Shown here: positions 23,190 through 34,795 of the stretch, piece after piece | Position numbering within the stretch: the stretch's first letter is position 1 | Layout of the letters: every line of letters begins with the position of its first letter | Assembly: GCA_020631735.1 (NCBI GenBank) | Contig: CM036160.1 | Span: 3,270,407-3,334,406 of the forward strand | DNA from: Saccharum officinarum | Lineage: Eukaryota; Streptophyta; Magnoliopsida; Poales; Poaceae | Length of the DNA stretch: 64,000 nucleotides | Direction: 5' to 3' | Notes under the pieces: generated by a model | Database searches by the model: none | What the model saw: only the letters and a program-made list of their open reading frames with translations | Told to the model about the DNA's origin: nothing | Program-made: the position numbers and the translations under genes

Positions 23190-23730
23190 CTGGAAACGGA
23201 CAAACGGACCGGACCGCCCCACCCCGCCCGTGTTGCGCACCTTCGCCCAAAGATGTGCCTCCTGTCATGGCTACGCTCCGTCCGCCGGCGAGATGCCCGT
23301 GTTAGACCTCTGCGCCACCGCAAGTCCCCGCGCGGAGTGTCGCGGCTGCGCTCCATCCGCCGGCAAGATGCCCGCGCCAGACCTTCGCGCTACCGCGAGC
23401 TCCATGTGCCGCGGTCGACCTCCACGCCGCCTCGAGCTCCATGCGCCGCTGCCAGCTCTATGCGCCGCCACTGGCCTCCGTGCTTGTCGGCGACCTCCAC
23501 GCCGCCGCGAGCTCCATGCGCCGCTGCCGACCTCCACGCCGGCGTCGAGTTCCGCAACGACGAGCCTCCATTCGTCCATGCAGCAAGGTGACATTGCGCT
23601 GAAAGCACATGTTGCAAGCGTATGTTTCAAGAGTTTCAGATGTTTCAGAGTTATGTTGTCAGTGTTTTATATCGATGATGTAAAAGTAGATCGAGATGTT
23701 GCACATGTTGCAATATTTATACACTAGTCA
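23190..23730 (+). repeat. Composite GC-rich plus TGTTGCA repeat, copy R1
   Basis: A GC-rich part, with CTCCATGCGCCGCTGCC-like phrases repeated, is followed by an AT-rich part with TGTTGCA words and TTTTATATCGATGATGTAAA. The same two-part structure recurs at 30770, 34190 and (inverted) 46320. It is probably a non-autonomous transposable element; the family is not recognised. Confidence 0.6.
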
Positions 23731-25320
23731 GGGATCTTTAACCGAAGTTTTTTTTGCGCAAGAATCTTTGACCAAAGTTGATAAGGGCTTAGTTTTCGAT
23801 GTAATAATTGGTCTATCCGTTGATGATTATGTAGGAGATCTTTCTCGATTTTTTACATGGGCACTGGTGAGGGATTGCACTGGGCATTACATATGTTTAG
23901 AGACACATTATTTAGTCTAATATCGATAAAAACCGCTCTACACTGGTTCATTAGTTGATCATTACTGAAGTTTTGTTCCTGATCAAAACTACATTAGTGG
24001 TGGAAATATTAGCGGCAAAACCAAACGTATAGGAACAAAAAAGAAAGTGAACTAAGAAGTAATAGACCATTCCGGGAGCCAAAGACGAAATCAGAACGAA
24101 ATAGAAAATAAGTATTGGACTATTCGAAATCAGAAGTCTTTTTTTCTATATACATAAAAAATCAGAAGTTGACGGACCTAAACCAAAACGGAATAGAAAA
24201 TAAGAATTAATAGAATAACGGTAAGGTGTATATACACATAAACAAATTTTTGTACTTTTATTTTTTTCTATTTGGATTAGAATTCCTATTCAGATTAGTT
24301 AACATCGGAGGAATTTATTTGTATTAGGATTTCTATTTATCTAGGTTACAACAAGTGGATGAAGAACATAGAACAATGTTTGGTTGAAAATAAAGAAAAC
24401 ATAATTGAACCTAGACCAAGACCGAAAAAAAAGAAAAGAATTGGACGTAACTAAATGAACCAGAATTAAAAGAAAGAAATCGAAAAAGGACATCAAAAAG
24501 TAATCGGAACATCTCGTGGCTGACCAGGGCACGTCCTCACGTTCATGTACAGGGCTTCTACGGCCAAAAAAAGGTAAAAAAGGGTCAACATGCTTGGAAA
24601 AAAACTAAAAAATAAAAAAGACCAAAACTAAAAAACTTATCATGTTTCAATATTAAGGTAGAGCCATAGAGATGATGTTTTAATATTTTAGCTTAAAAAA
24701 TAGATTAATAAGATATATTGGAAGATATAGTAGAGTAGAATTCCTATTCAGACCGGTCAGGATTGGAGGCTTAATATTAGGTATTGATAGATACAGATAT
24801 TAGATAGAGATGAGGACTCCTATTCAGCTTATTTGATATCTCAGAGTTCTATTTGGATTTGGATTTATAGCTATCCAGAACATATCGTATAAATCAGGAG
24901 AGGTATAGACAACACAGAGTTAGTTAGAAGGAGGTGGACAAAAAAATGGATGGACGAAAAAAAGAGCTTGAAATTTTGCCTCTTTATTATTACTAGCAGA
25001 AATGCACGTGCGACACGCACATGTCTATAAAAATATCTTTTGTAGTGAAGGTTTAACAAAGAATTTTTAAGAAATCAATTTTTATATTTGAGCTCTTAGT
25101 TTTGGATTGAAACCAGTCTGTGAAAAAACATATTTCATGTCTATAATGTAAATAAGGTCCAATTTAGTTGGGAAACCAGGGAATATATATCAAAATATAT
25201 TTAGCTTTCGAAACAACAATAAACAAATTAATTTGATTTTTAAAAGCCAACACATGTAATATACGACTATACACCACAGCGGACTTCAAAACCTACATAA
25301 ACAAGTGACCAGCCACCACA
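23731..25320. other. AT-rich intergenic DNA
   Basis: Low-complexity AT-rich sequence. Short echoes such as ATTCCTATTCAGA recur at 24285 and 24740. No coding sequence or element ends were recognised. Confidence 0.5.
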
Positions 25321-25321
25321 A

Positions 25322-25412
<91 letters not shown>
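25321..25412. repeat. (ATT)n microsatellite, about 30 units
   Basis: Uninterrupted ATT trinucleotide repeat of about 90 bases, long and pure enough to be length-polymorphic. Confidence 0.97.
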
Positions 25413-26640
25413 TTGTGACAAAAGTTTTATATTCATGATTGGATAGCTCTATGCGCTTGTCACACGTGATAAGGCGTCACAATTGAAATTTATTAGCTTG
25501 GGCACTATTTTTTATTGACGAAACGCTTGTGCGCTGTTGATTGCCAGGACAATGTGGTACTAAACAAACAGAACAGAAGGGATTAATTTGATACCGCGCT
25601 GTTGGGACCAAACTTTGGATTTTGGGCTTGCAACAATTTCTTTGGTCCACCTTTTGTCACAGAATGATTTTCAAATGCCCAATTTGTAGACATGCCGAAC
25701 ATGGCAAGACGTATGTGAGTTTGAGTCTCATGTGAGATTGAGTTATGGAAGGTTGCGTCTTATAAGATGTAAGATCTCGTATGACGGATGGCTACTAGGA
25801 AGAGCCCCATAAATCTTTCGCTCTTTATAGCAGAAAACAAAATTTAAAAAACACACAAGAGGCATCTAGGCATACGTAATACATTTTTTTATGAGGGAAC
25901 CATCTAGAGCCACACGTGTTCTCTAATCAACATGGGCTTTCAGTGCTCGTCTGGGCTTTGGGCTGAACCAAACGTTATTGGACGGCAAGAGAAGCCGCTG
26001 GGGGGTCCCGGCGTGGTGACAGCGTGGTCATGGGCTACCGCACGGGCGTTCGCGCATCGTGGCCTCCCGCCGGCATGCGTTCCACAAGGAATTGTTGCTC
26101 CCGTTCCGAGCATCGAGCAATTGCTCGCGGCCGCCAGGGACTTGAGGATGGGCTTGGATGGCGTCAGAAGGGGCGGGGGACTTGATTAGCGTGATGGGGC
26201 AACGGCAGGGCGGTGTGGGTGGAGGCGAGGGAGGTTTGGGGAGGCACACAGGGCAGGAGCGAAGTGCGCGGGGTAGAGAAGGGGTCAGCATGGGGGGAGA
26301 GGAGGAGTGGCACGTGGGGGAGAGGAGTCACGCGTGGGGGTTCTGAGTCGCGGGATGGGATGAGTGATGAAACATTGTGGTATGATCCAAAGAACCTTGT
26401 CTCATTGTCTGTTGGATTTGAGTCAGTAAGAGAAAGCAGAGGTTAGAGTGAAATCTAATGAGTATTTTTATTAGGTACAATTGCCTTAGCGGATGTAGAA
26501 GATATTATGACCGCGGGGGACACTTGATGGCGTGGCTGCAGTTAAGATTACAACCGGTGCATTTTTATAGAGGTCGATAGAGATACAACTTCTATACGGA
26601 CAAGTAGGTAGGTGGTCCACTGTGAACTGTCGTCATTTGT
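25413..26640. other. Intergenic; short GC-rich island at 25.95-26.35 kb
   Basis: AT-rich DNA with a GC-rich island whose open frames are low-complexity. It lies 3' of the cinnamoyl-CoA reductase fragment. No gene is supported. Confidence 0.45.
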
Positions 26641-26646
26641 CAGTCG

Positions 26647-27351
26647 TCACTCGCTCGTCAGCACATGCACCGCGGCGGTGCCACGAGGAAGCAGGCCCTT
26701 GACTTGGAGGCTGGTGACCGTATCGTACAGGCAGAGGCCGGCCTCTGTGACGCCGACGCCGAGCTCGGCCAGCCGCCGGCTGCTGAACCGGCACCGCGCC
26801 GCCCTTGCACTCGGTGGGCACCGGGTACTCCGGGAACAGCTTGGCAAGGACGCGGCACACCTCGTCGCGGTGCATCTTGCGGCCTGTGCAGAGGTACCGC
26901 CCGCGGGCGCCTGGGTCCTCGTACACGCGCGCGTGCGCGTCGGCGACGTCGCGCACGTGGACATACGCCTGCACGGCATCCGCGTACGTCCGCACGGAGC
27001 CGTCGAGGTACTTGAGGATGTGCCGCGTGCTGGCGTTCACCAACGGCTGCAGCAGCGGGCCGAGGACCAGCGACGGGTTCACCACGACCAGGTCCACCTG
27101 GCGCTGCCTGGCGAGCTCCCAAGCCGCCTGCTCCGCCAATGTCTTGGCGTAGCAGTACCAGTTCTTGGTGTTCTTGCAGTAGTCGAGGTCGCTCCAGCAC
27201 GTCTCGTCTACCTCGGCGCCGGGGCCGTGGCGAGGGTCCATGTACACCGCGCCGATCGACGACGTGAACACCACGCACCGGACGCTGCTGACGTCCGCAG
27301 CGGCATTGATCACGTTCTTAGTCCAGTTCATCGCCGGCTCCATCATTTTCT

Positions 27352-27353
<2 letters not shown>
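26647..27353 (-). pseudogene. Cinnamoyl-CoA reductase-like (NADP epimerase/SDR fold) fragment
   Basis: Minus-strand coding begins [13 protein letters not shown] next to the TA repeat and continues [26 protein letters not shown] and TKNWYCYAK (the CCR signature, normally KNWYCYGK, with catalytic Tyr and Lys), then [35 protein letters not shown] and [17 protein letters not shown] frame slip near 26785-26800 follows. The other frame gives [14 protein letters not shown] and [15 protein letters not shown], ending at 26647. The N-terminal half with the NADP-binding glycines is absent; sequence stops at a TA microsatellite. The family acts in lignin monomer synthesis. With half the fold missing and a frameshift it is a relic. 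No introns are seen in the 700 bases kept. Confidence 0.9.

Positions 27354-27420
<67 letters not shown>
27354..27420. repeat. (TA)n microsatellite, left of the inverted repeat
   Basis: Pure TA repeat of about 33 units, preceded by CTCCATATA. An equivalent repeat preceded by the same CTCC lies on the other side of the palindromic element. Confidence 0.97.
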
Positions 27421-27423
<3 letters not shown>

Positions 27424-27858
27424 TACTCAATAGCTAGCTACAAAATAAGTTATTTTGTAGCCACCTCTATTTACGATAATTTCATATACTAATTTACGAC
27501 AATGTCAGTATATATTTACGATAGTTGAATTACTATAACACATGGGAATATTTACCATAATGTTATAGTAAATCACATAGTAAGGAGTTACTATAATCTC
27601 GTAAATTAGCATACTAATTATCGTAACTACAAAATATACATATACATATGAGTTACGATAATTGCTATGCTAATTTATGAGATTATAGTAACTCCTTACT
27701 ATGTGATTTACTATAACATTATGGTAAATATCCTCATATGTTATAGTAACCCAACTATCGTAAATACGTATTGATATTATCGTAAATTAGTATATAAAGT
27801 TATCGTAAATAGAGGTGGCTATAAAATAACTTATTTTGTAGCTAGCTATAGAGTATAC
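27421..27858. mobile_element. 438-bp inverted-repeat MITE seated in a TA microsatellite
   Basis: Two arms of about 210 bases, roughly 93% identical by eye, run from GTATACTC..AGCTAGCTAC at 27421 to GTAGCTAGCT..GAGTATAC at 27858. They meet near 27640. (TA)n flanks both sides, as expected if TA is the target duplication and both copies expanded. Insertion into (TA)n is known for the rice Micron MITEs; whether this is the same family is not shown. A transcript would fold into one long hairpin. Confidence 0.85.
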
Positions 27859-27861
27859 TCT

Positions 27862-27863
<2 letters not shown>

Positions 27864-27941
<78 letters not shown>

Positions 27942-27952
27942 GCGCGCGCGCA
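27864..27952. repeat. (TA)n-(CA)n-(CG)n microsatellite
   Basis: TA repeat of about 34 units passing directly into ACACACAC and then CGCGCGCG, an alternating purine-pyrimidine tract with Z-DNA potential. Confidence 0.95.
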
Positions 27953-28740
27953 CGCGAGTACGGGCAACGGGTACGGTGAACCAAGGTGGAAAAAAACACG
28001 GGTTAGAGCGTCAACCACGCATAAACACGCGTAAAGAATTAAAAGTTTTCCGGCTGGGCCCGTTTGTCAGATTTGGACGGAAGATTAGATACGTTGGATC
28101 TGTAATTTAAGGACTAAAACATAGGGTGGGTAGGATTTTGTCAGGCAACATGTATTTTATAATTCCTTCGCTCTTTTATAGTATAGATTAAGTATAGATA
28201 GATATAGATATTTAAAAGGTTAGAAACATTTTCTATTGTTTAATAGCCTTATCGGGTAGCAAAGGCCAAGCAAATTAGAGGGGATAAATAAATGATGAAA
28301 ATTTAGATACAATCTTTGTTTTTATCTAAATTAATGAAATATATTAGATGGAGCTTTGACCCTACTCTTATCAGGTATATGATTCTTTTATCTAAATATA
28401 TATAAATGAAATATCACTTAAAACCATTTTAAAATATGATAGGGAGGTAGATCGAACAGTTCGAAGAGTTGATTTTAAATTTTTTAGAGTTGGACGAGGA
28501 TGAATGGAGATGAGACAGTTGGGGGATGAGGCAAAATGAACTTGAATTTTTTTAAATAATATTCTTTTAATGATTAATTGTAAATGTAGTATTTGATTAA
28601 GAAGAACTGCAATTGTAGTACTGTTGGCTAGCCGAGGGCTATCGGCTTCTGGGGCACCGACAGGGTCCTATCGGCCGTCCAACAAACGACGAGCCAACGG
28701 CAAAGGGGGGCCATTGCGGGCCATTAGGCCTATCGGCCGC
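27953..28740. other. AT-rich intergenic DNA
   Basis: No coding sequence seen. The last part (28440-28620) resembles 31495-31570 and 31945-32020 (GAGACAGTTG, AATGATTAATTG), so it belongs to the upstream end of the U-type unit. Confidence 0.5.
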
Positions 28741-28844
28741 GTGAGGGCCGACAGGTCCCAGGCGACGGCGAACCCGAGCATCTAGCTCCGATCCGGCGAG
28801 GTCGATTGGATCGAGCAGAGACAGCAGAGCAGGGGATCGGAAGG

Positions 28845-29300
28845 ATGTGCCTGGTGCCACCGGCCAAACGGGTGCGGCGCGGCAGACCGGTAAGCCGTCT
28901 TCATCTTACCTATATATTACTATACCTGCACCGCTATACGCATGCAAGCCGGTGGAACGGGTCAGGGATTCAGACGACGGCGAGACGAGGCGAGGCGGCT
29001 GACATGGCGTGATGAATGGATGGATGTGCAGGGCTGGGGCGGCTGTGGATGGAGGTGCGCACCTGCGACTACAGCGACGTGCACGTCATGTGGGAGATGC
29101 TCAGCAAACCCAGCACCACCAGCGGCAGCGGCAGCGGCGTCAGGGACGACAGACGACGACCCACCACCGCCGGCAAGGGCGCGGCGGGCCTGGAAGGCTG
29201 CCGCTGCTGCTGCTTGGAGCCGGCTGGTGTTCTACTGCTGCGCGCTCTGATGTCGTCTGGTTGGAGCACCGAGCAGACCAGAGCCGAGTTGTTCTGCTGA
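28845..29300 (+). pseudogene. Unit U2: two-exon copy of the small-protein family, frame broken
   Basis: Exon 1 (28845-28889) reads VPPAKRVRRG and ends at a good donor (CCG|GTAAGC). The intron is 28890-29031 and ends GATGTGCAG. Exon 2 carries GLGRLWMEVRTCDYSDVHVM and WEMLSKPS. Relative to U3, exon 1 has lost 16 bases before the donor, so exon 1 and the conserved exon 2 frame no longer join. The C-terminal AWSRLVFYCC is also in a different frame from the core. Probably dead, unless an alternative start is used. Confidence 0.6.
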
Positions 29301-30430
29301 TTCAGAGTTTCAGACAGACAGAGATCGGTCCGGTTCTTGTCCGGCCTTCGTTATTGTCAGTTGTCACTGCTGGTGGCGGCCTGCCAGGTCCTGTCAGAGT
29401 TGTACATATAGGCGGTGGCGGAGGCGGCGGGCCGGCCGCTGATGATTTTGGTCCATGTCCATCCGCTGCTATTGCTTTGCTGTGGTTCTATGCATTGTAA
29501 GCGTAATAATAGTAATAAAAGACGATGAATCGGAAACATTAACTCACTGACTGACTGACTGATCCAGGCACAAGCTCGATTGACGACTGTCTTCTCTTCT
29601 CCAGCGTTGTTGCAATCCTTGGTGCTCCCACAAAGTTTTGAATTTCGATTCACTGACGTGCTCTTGTTGTGTTGAGTGAAGCAGCTGATATACTGACAGG
29701 GAGAGAGGCTGTCTGACAGTCTGAGAAGGATAATCTGACACTATTCCCCACGTCCATGAACAAGTGAAGCAATATACGGGTATTTTCTAGCTGTTGACAA
29801 ACATGACTTGGGACTTGTGAATGCGATATCTGAATTGTGAAATGTGATGATGGAGTGGCGCTAAACTAGGTCTGAAAAAAAAATCTCCGGCCTTCCAAGG
29901 TGCTGTACTCCTACTCTGAATATGCACGCAACATCTTCAGACTTTCTAGTACAGCCGCCGCCGACCCGTGCAAAAAAATCAACGCGGTTGGATGATCTCA
30001 ACGGGTCTTGTGTTGCGATTGCAATGGATGATCTATCTGATCGGATTGACCGAACTGACTGACGTGAGCCACCGCTAACCTGCATCATCAAGGATATAAT
30101 TTTTTTCGCTGACGACCAAGCAAAAGCTAGCTGTAGTACGCAGCACAAGCCAAACAAAATAAACTGATTTGTCCAGCTGACATGTTTAATTCGTCGGCAG
30201 TTTTGTTTGCTCATGAGGTTGGCGCGTTAGTTTTACTCTAGTTACGGGTGATTACCATGCCAGCAGATTGACTCCTGCTGCTTCTGCTGCAGTGCGGCGC
30301 GGAAAATGAAGTTGATCGACCTGCTGCCCAAAGACAACTGGACAAGCACAAGCTCCTCCACAGACTCTGATCAAATTGTCTCCTTTTTTTCTCGAACAAC
30401 CATGAACTGAACTGAAGCAAATGTGACAGA
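29301..30430 (+). repeat. Downstream part of unit U2, shared with U3 and U4
   Basis: Blocks such as TAATAAAAGACGATGAATC, CACTGACTGACTGA, ACGTGCTCTTGTT, CTCCGGCCTTCCAA, GATCTATCTGATCGGATTGA and GTTGATCGACCTGCTGCCCA line up with 33230-34130, and the first part with 43440-43830. This shows the family spread as segments larger than the ORF. No second gene is supported inside it. Confidence 0.75.
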
Positions 30431-30769
30431 CAGCCTAGCTAGGTGTTTCTTTTTTGCTCAGCTTAGTTGACATTGCAACGCGAGATCCTTCATTTGCATG
30501 CAGGCATATAATGTTCACCACAAGCATTAGGAAAGGACAGTAGTAGAAGCTTCGACAAGTAGAACAAAAGTATAATCCTGCAGGCGGCGTAACTGTGTGT
30601 TGTTTATCTAGTGGATCGATGTAAAGTCAAGAATTCAAGAATCATCACCCATTCACCCACCATCCTGCTGGCGGCATTTCAATTTCATTCAAATATAAGA
30701 TTCAAACTAATTAATCACCCACCGTGTCCCCCTCTACCAAATAGGCCACAGATATCATGGATCTTTCTG

Positions 30770-31340
30770 TGCTGCAAAGAAGGCCACATCCGTCCTCTGC
30801 GTCACCGCCGCCCGTGCTGCCCCCACCCGGCCCTCTATGCTGCGCCGCCCAGCTCCGCATTGCCGGCGAGCTTCGTGCTGGCGGCGAGCACACAGGCGAG
30901 CACACAGGTGACCTCTGCGTGCACTCGTGCTGCCTCCATACCTGTCCTCTATGTGCCACTGCCCAGCTCTACGTTGTCGGCAAGCTCCGCGCTGCCGGTG
31001 AGCACGCCGGTGACCTCCACGAGTGAAGAGTCTCCATTTGCGAAGCAGAAAGGAGAGGTTTACGCTGAAAGAGCACGTTGAAAACGCATATTTCGAGTGT
31101 TGCATGTGTTTTAGAGGTAGGTTGCAAGTGTTTTATATCGATATTGCAAAAATAGATCGAGATGTTGCATATCTTGCAACGGGTGTAGACGTATGTTGCA
31201 AAGGTCTATTATCAATGTTTCATCTATGTTTTCGGACGAATTGTAAGTGTATTTATCTGGATATTGCATATGTTTACACATATGTTGCATGTGTTTTATC
31301 TGGATGCTCCGTATGCTTGCAAAGGTTTCCAAGTGTTTAA
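30770..31340 (+). repeat. Composite GC-rich plus TGTTGCA repeat, copy R2
   Basis: A GC-rich part (CTCTATGCTGCGCCGCCCAG) is followed by an array of TGTTGCA words with TTTATCTGGATATTGCATA. Same build as R1 and R3. Confidence 0.62.
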
Positions 31341-31599
31341 GTGCATAATAAGTGATGAAAATTTAGACATAATCATTATTTGAATATTTTTAGGGCATAC
31401 ATTTGCACTCGTAATTTTAACGTAGCTAGCTTTGCCCCTGGTCGGCGGGTCTTATCAAGTATTCACTATGATTATTTTATATAAAAAGGTAATTAAACCA
31501 TTTTAAACTAGAGCAGGAAGATAAGTTGGACGATTTTGAGTGTTGGAGGTGAGACAGTTGAGGCAAAATGAAGGAACTTTTGCATCGGAGGACAGACCA

Positions 31600-31950
31600 A
31601 ATAAGATGGGCCAGCCCTTCTGTGCTTCGTCGTATATAGTGTAACGAATGGGCTGCGTTCCCACCACAGTTAGCTCTATTGAGCTAGACTTTTGATAGAC
31701 TGGTAATATAAATAGGCCCTCCGTTACAGCACAGTGAATTCATGTGGCTCAAGAGTGGGAAGCCAACCGCAGGTGTCCATGCATGGTGTCCACCCCAAGC
31801 TTGAGCCAGATAGCATGCAGCCGGTGCATGGACCATGTCCAGCGCCTCCAAGTGGCTCCTGCAACGTCAGATGGATCCAAAGTTTGTAACGGCAAGTAAA
31901 GAAACAGCAACGGCTGAACTTTGCACTCCAAAAGTTGCATGGCGTGAAAT
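31600..31950 (+). promoter_or_regulatory. Conserved promoter/leader block of unit U3
   Basis: GATGGGCCAGCCCTTCTGTGC, then a TATA box TATAAATAG at 31707-31715, then GGTGTCCATGCATGGTGTCC and GCGCCTCCAAGTGGCTCCTG. The same order is at 51180-51620 (U5), and parts are at 20392 and 21981 (U1). Conservation outside the ORF suggests a real promoter and long leader. Confidence 0.6.
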
Positions 31951-32040
31951 TTTTTTAAAATAATATTTTTTTAATGATTAATTGCAAATGTAGAAGCTGT
32001 TATACAAGAATTTTACATGTAGCAGGTTGTCGGCCGCTCA

Positions 32041-32790
32041 ATGCTCGATAGGGCTCCTATCGGCAGCTCGGAAGCCGACAAGCCTACGTACCTGGTGCCA
32101 CCGGCCAAGCGGGTGTGGCGCGGCATCGGCCTCCGCCGAACCACCGGTAAGCCGTCTTCATCTTATACCTATATTATATACATACAGGCCGGTGCAATGG
32201 ATCAGGGATTCAGACGACGGCGAGGCGCCTGACATGGCGTGGGCGGATGGATGGATGTGTAGGGCTGGGGCGGCTGCGGAAGGTGGTGGGCACCTGCGAG
32301 TACAGCGACGTGCACGTCATGTGAGAGATGCTCAGCAAACCCACCAGCCCTTTGTTTAGTTCCTCCAATTCTTTCTCAAATTTTACTATACAAAAAGAAG
32401 ATTCTCCATCACATTAAAATGTCGGCAAATGCATGGAGTACTAAATGTTGATGAAATCAAAAACTAATTGCACAGTTTTGTTGTACTTTGCGAGACGAAC
32501 ATTTTAAGCCTAGTTAGTCAAAATTTGGATAATTTTTACTAAATACAAACGAAATACTACATGAATTCTGATACAGTGTTTTTCTCCCCAATTCACACGA
32601 GGCCCAGCACCAGCGGCAGCGGCATCAGGGACGACAGACGATGACCCACCACCGCTGGCAAGGGCGTGGCGACGCGGCGGGCCAGGAAGGCCGCCGCTGC
32701 TGCTTCTGCTTGGAGTCGGCTGGCGTCCTGCTGCTGCTTGCTCTGATGTCTGAGCACCTAGCAGAGCAGAGCCGAGACGAGTTGCTCTGC
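32041..32790 (+). pseudogene. Unit U3: two-exon copy, stop codon and MITE insertion
   Basis: The usual start ATG is ACG here (ACGTACCTGGTGCCA); an in-frame ATG lies at 32041. Exon 1 reads LVPPAKRVWRGIGLRRTT and ends at donor CCG|GTAAGCC (32147). The acceptor GATGTGTAG ends at 32262. Exon 2 joins in frame as GLGRLRKVVGTCEYSDVHVM, then TGA at 32322 replaces the Trp codon of VMWEML. At about 32347 a MITE interrupts the rest. The C-terminal part resumes at 32604 (CAGCACCAGCGGCAGCGGC). This copy shows the intact splice phase of the family. Confidence 0.7.
32347..32603. mobile_element. MITE inserted in the coding part of U3
   Basis: Left end GCCCTTTGTTTAGTTCC. The right end, read in complement, is GCCTCGTGTGAATTGGGG, a decayed inverted repeat. 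The interior shares CTAATTGCACAGTTT and AAGCCTAGTTAGTC with the other MITEs of this type. U2 gives the uninterrupted sequence. Confidence 0.7.
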
Positions 32791-32955
32791 TGGCGGCCTA
32801 CCGGGTCCTGTCAGAGTTGTAAATACTACAGCCATACAGGTGGCCGGCGCCCGGCTGCTGCTGATGATTTTGGTCCATATCCATCCGCTGCTATTGCTGT
32901 GCTGTGAAGGAAATTTTGTTAGTCGCGTCAGTTTTCCTTGCTGTGGTTCTATGTA

Positions 32956-33196
32956 GGGTGTTCACTTCACATGTAAATCCAAAATATTTTCTCTTTCACT
33001 CATCACATTGAATATTTGGACGTATGCATGGAGCATTAAATGTAGATAAAAAAGATAACTAATTGCATAGTTTGTCTGTAAATATCGAGATAAATCTTTT
33101 AAGCCTAGTTAGTCCATGGTTAGACAAATTTTGCTAAATAACAACGAAAGATGCTACAGTAACTTTTTACCCACTTTTCGCCAACTGAACACACCC
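32956..33196. mobile_element. MITE downstream of U3
   Basis: Starts GGGTGTTCAC and ends GAACACACCC. The interior has GCATGGAGCATTAAATGTAG and AAGCCTAGTTAGTCCATGG, as in related elements of the window. U4 lacks this insertion at the equivalent place. Confidence 0.72.
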
Positions 33197-33229
33197 GTAC
33201 TTATGTTGTTCCTGTGTGCTTCCCTGTTA

Positions 33230-34135
33230 TCAACAGGTTAACAGTCTTGCGTAGCAGTAATCAAAGACGATGAATCGAAACCAATAAGTCACTGACTGAC
33301 TGATACAGGCACAAGCACAAGCTCGATTGACGACTGTCTTCTCTTCTCCACCGTTGTTTGCTATCGTTGGTACTCCCACACAGTTTCAAATTTCGACTCA
33401 CCGACGTGCTCTTGTTGAGACTGAAGCAGCTGCTCCTGACAGGGAGAGAGGCTGTCTGACAGCCTGAGAAGAAAAAACTGACATTATTCCCCCACGTTCA
33501 TGAACAAGTAAGCTGTTGATAAACATGGCTTGGGACTTGAGAAAGCGGTATCTGAATTGTGAAATGTGATGATGGAGTGGCGCTGAACAAAGTCTGAAAA
33601 AAAAATTCTCCGGCCTTCCAATGTGCTGTACTCTACTCCTACTCTGAACATGCACGCGACATCTTCAGACTGAAACCACTGCAGCCGCGGATCGACGGGT
33701 TGCCGACCGTGCAAGCGTATAGTATTTTTTTTTCTCTCTTTGGGTTTTCGTCTTCTATTCATGTGTTGCGATGGATGATCTATCTGATCGGATTGACCAA
33801 ACTGACAGACGTGAGCCAGCCGCTAACCTGCATCAACAATACAATTGTTTCCTCTGATCAAGCAAAAGCTAGCTGGAGTACGCAGCACAAGTTTAATTTG
33901 TCGGCAGTTTTGTTTGCCCATGAGGTTGACGCGTTACTCTATGGGTGATTACCAGCAGATTGACTCCTGCTGCAGTGCGCTGCGGAACATGCAGTTGATC
34001 GATTTGCTGCCCAAGGACAACTGGACAAGCAACAGAGCATGTACTGTATATGGAACATCACAAGTCGGCCCCACGGCCGACGACGAGCTCGTCAGCCTGA
34101 TCGAATTGTCTTCTTTCTTCTGCAACACCCATGTT
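33230..34135 (+). repeat. Downstream part of unit U3, shared with U2
   Basis: Parallel to 29490-30410, including GACGATGAATCG, CTCCGGCCTTCCAA and AGTTGATCGATTTGCTGCCC. A 97-codon frame at 33845-34138 is not preserved in U2, so it is not called. Confidence 0.72.
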
Positions 34136-34189
34136 TGACAGACACTTTCTTTTTGCACTAATGCTCCTACGAGGACGTTCGTTCAACCA

Positions 34190-34795
34190 GACAGGATGGA
34201 TCCGCCTCGCGCCTTGCGCTTCTGCACCTCGTGACTCAAACTTTCCTAAAAAAAAAAGCACCTCGTGCCACGTGTGTCCCACACCTCGTGCCGTGCGCCC
34301 CTGCACTTCACGCCTCGCACGGTCGCACAAGACCCGCCTCGCGCCTCGTGCCGTGCACCCTGCCCGTGCCTCGCGCCTCGTGCCGCGCACCCGCCCGTAC
34401 CCTGCGCCTCGCACCTCACGCCCCCACTCGTGGCTTGCGCCGCTCGTGCCTCGTGCTGCACTCCCCCGCGCCGCGTCAACTGGCCTCCATTGGATGATAG
34501 CAAGTAGATGAGCACATGTTGCAACCATATGTTTCATACGTTTCAGATGTATGTTGCATATGTTTCATCTGAATATTGCAAAAGTCGATCTAATGTTGCA
34601 TATATTGCAATAGCTACACACGTATGTTGCAAGTGTAGTTTCAAATGTTTTAGCTATTTTAAATGTATATTGAAAGTGTTTTATCTAGATATTGCATATG
34701 TTGCAGTGGCTATACATGTATGTTGCAAGTGTATATTTCAAATGTTTTATCTAGATATTACATGTATGTTGCAAGTGTATATTGCATAAGTCCCT
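34190..34795 (+). repeat. Composite GC-rich plus TGTTGCA repeat, copy R3
   Basis: The GC-rich part is rich in CGCCTCGTGCC words. It is followed by about seven spaced TGTTGCA words with TTTTATCTAGATATTGCATA, giving a loose periodicity of about 40-80 bases. Confidence 0.62.

Noticed and set aside
26612..27421. Long plus-strand open frame of 269 codons
   Set aside because: It is the GC-rich antisense of the CCR fragment; the minus strand carries the recognisable family motifs.
33845..34138. 97-codon open frame downstream of U3
   Set aside because: The frame is not kept in the homologous U2 segment.
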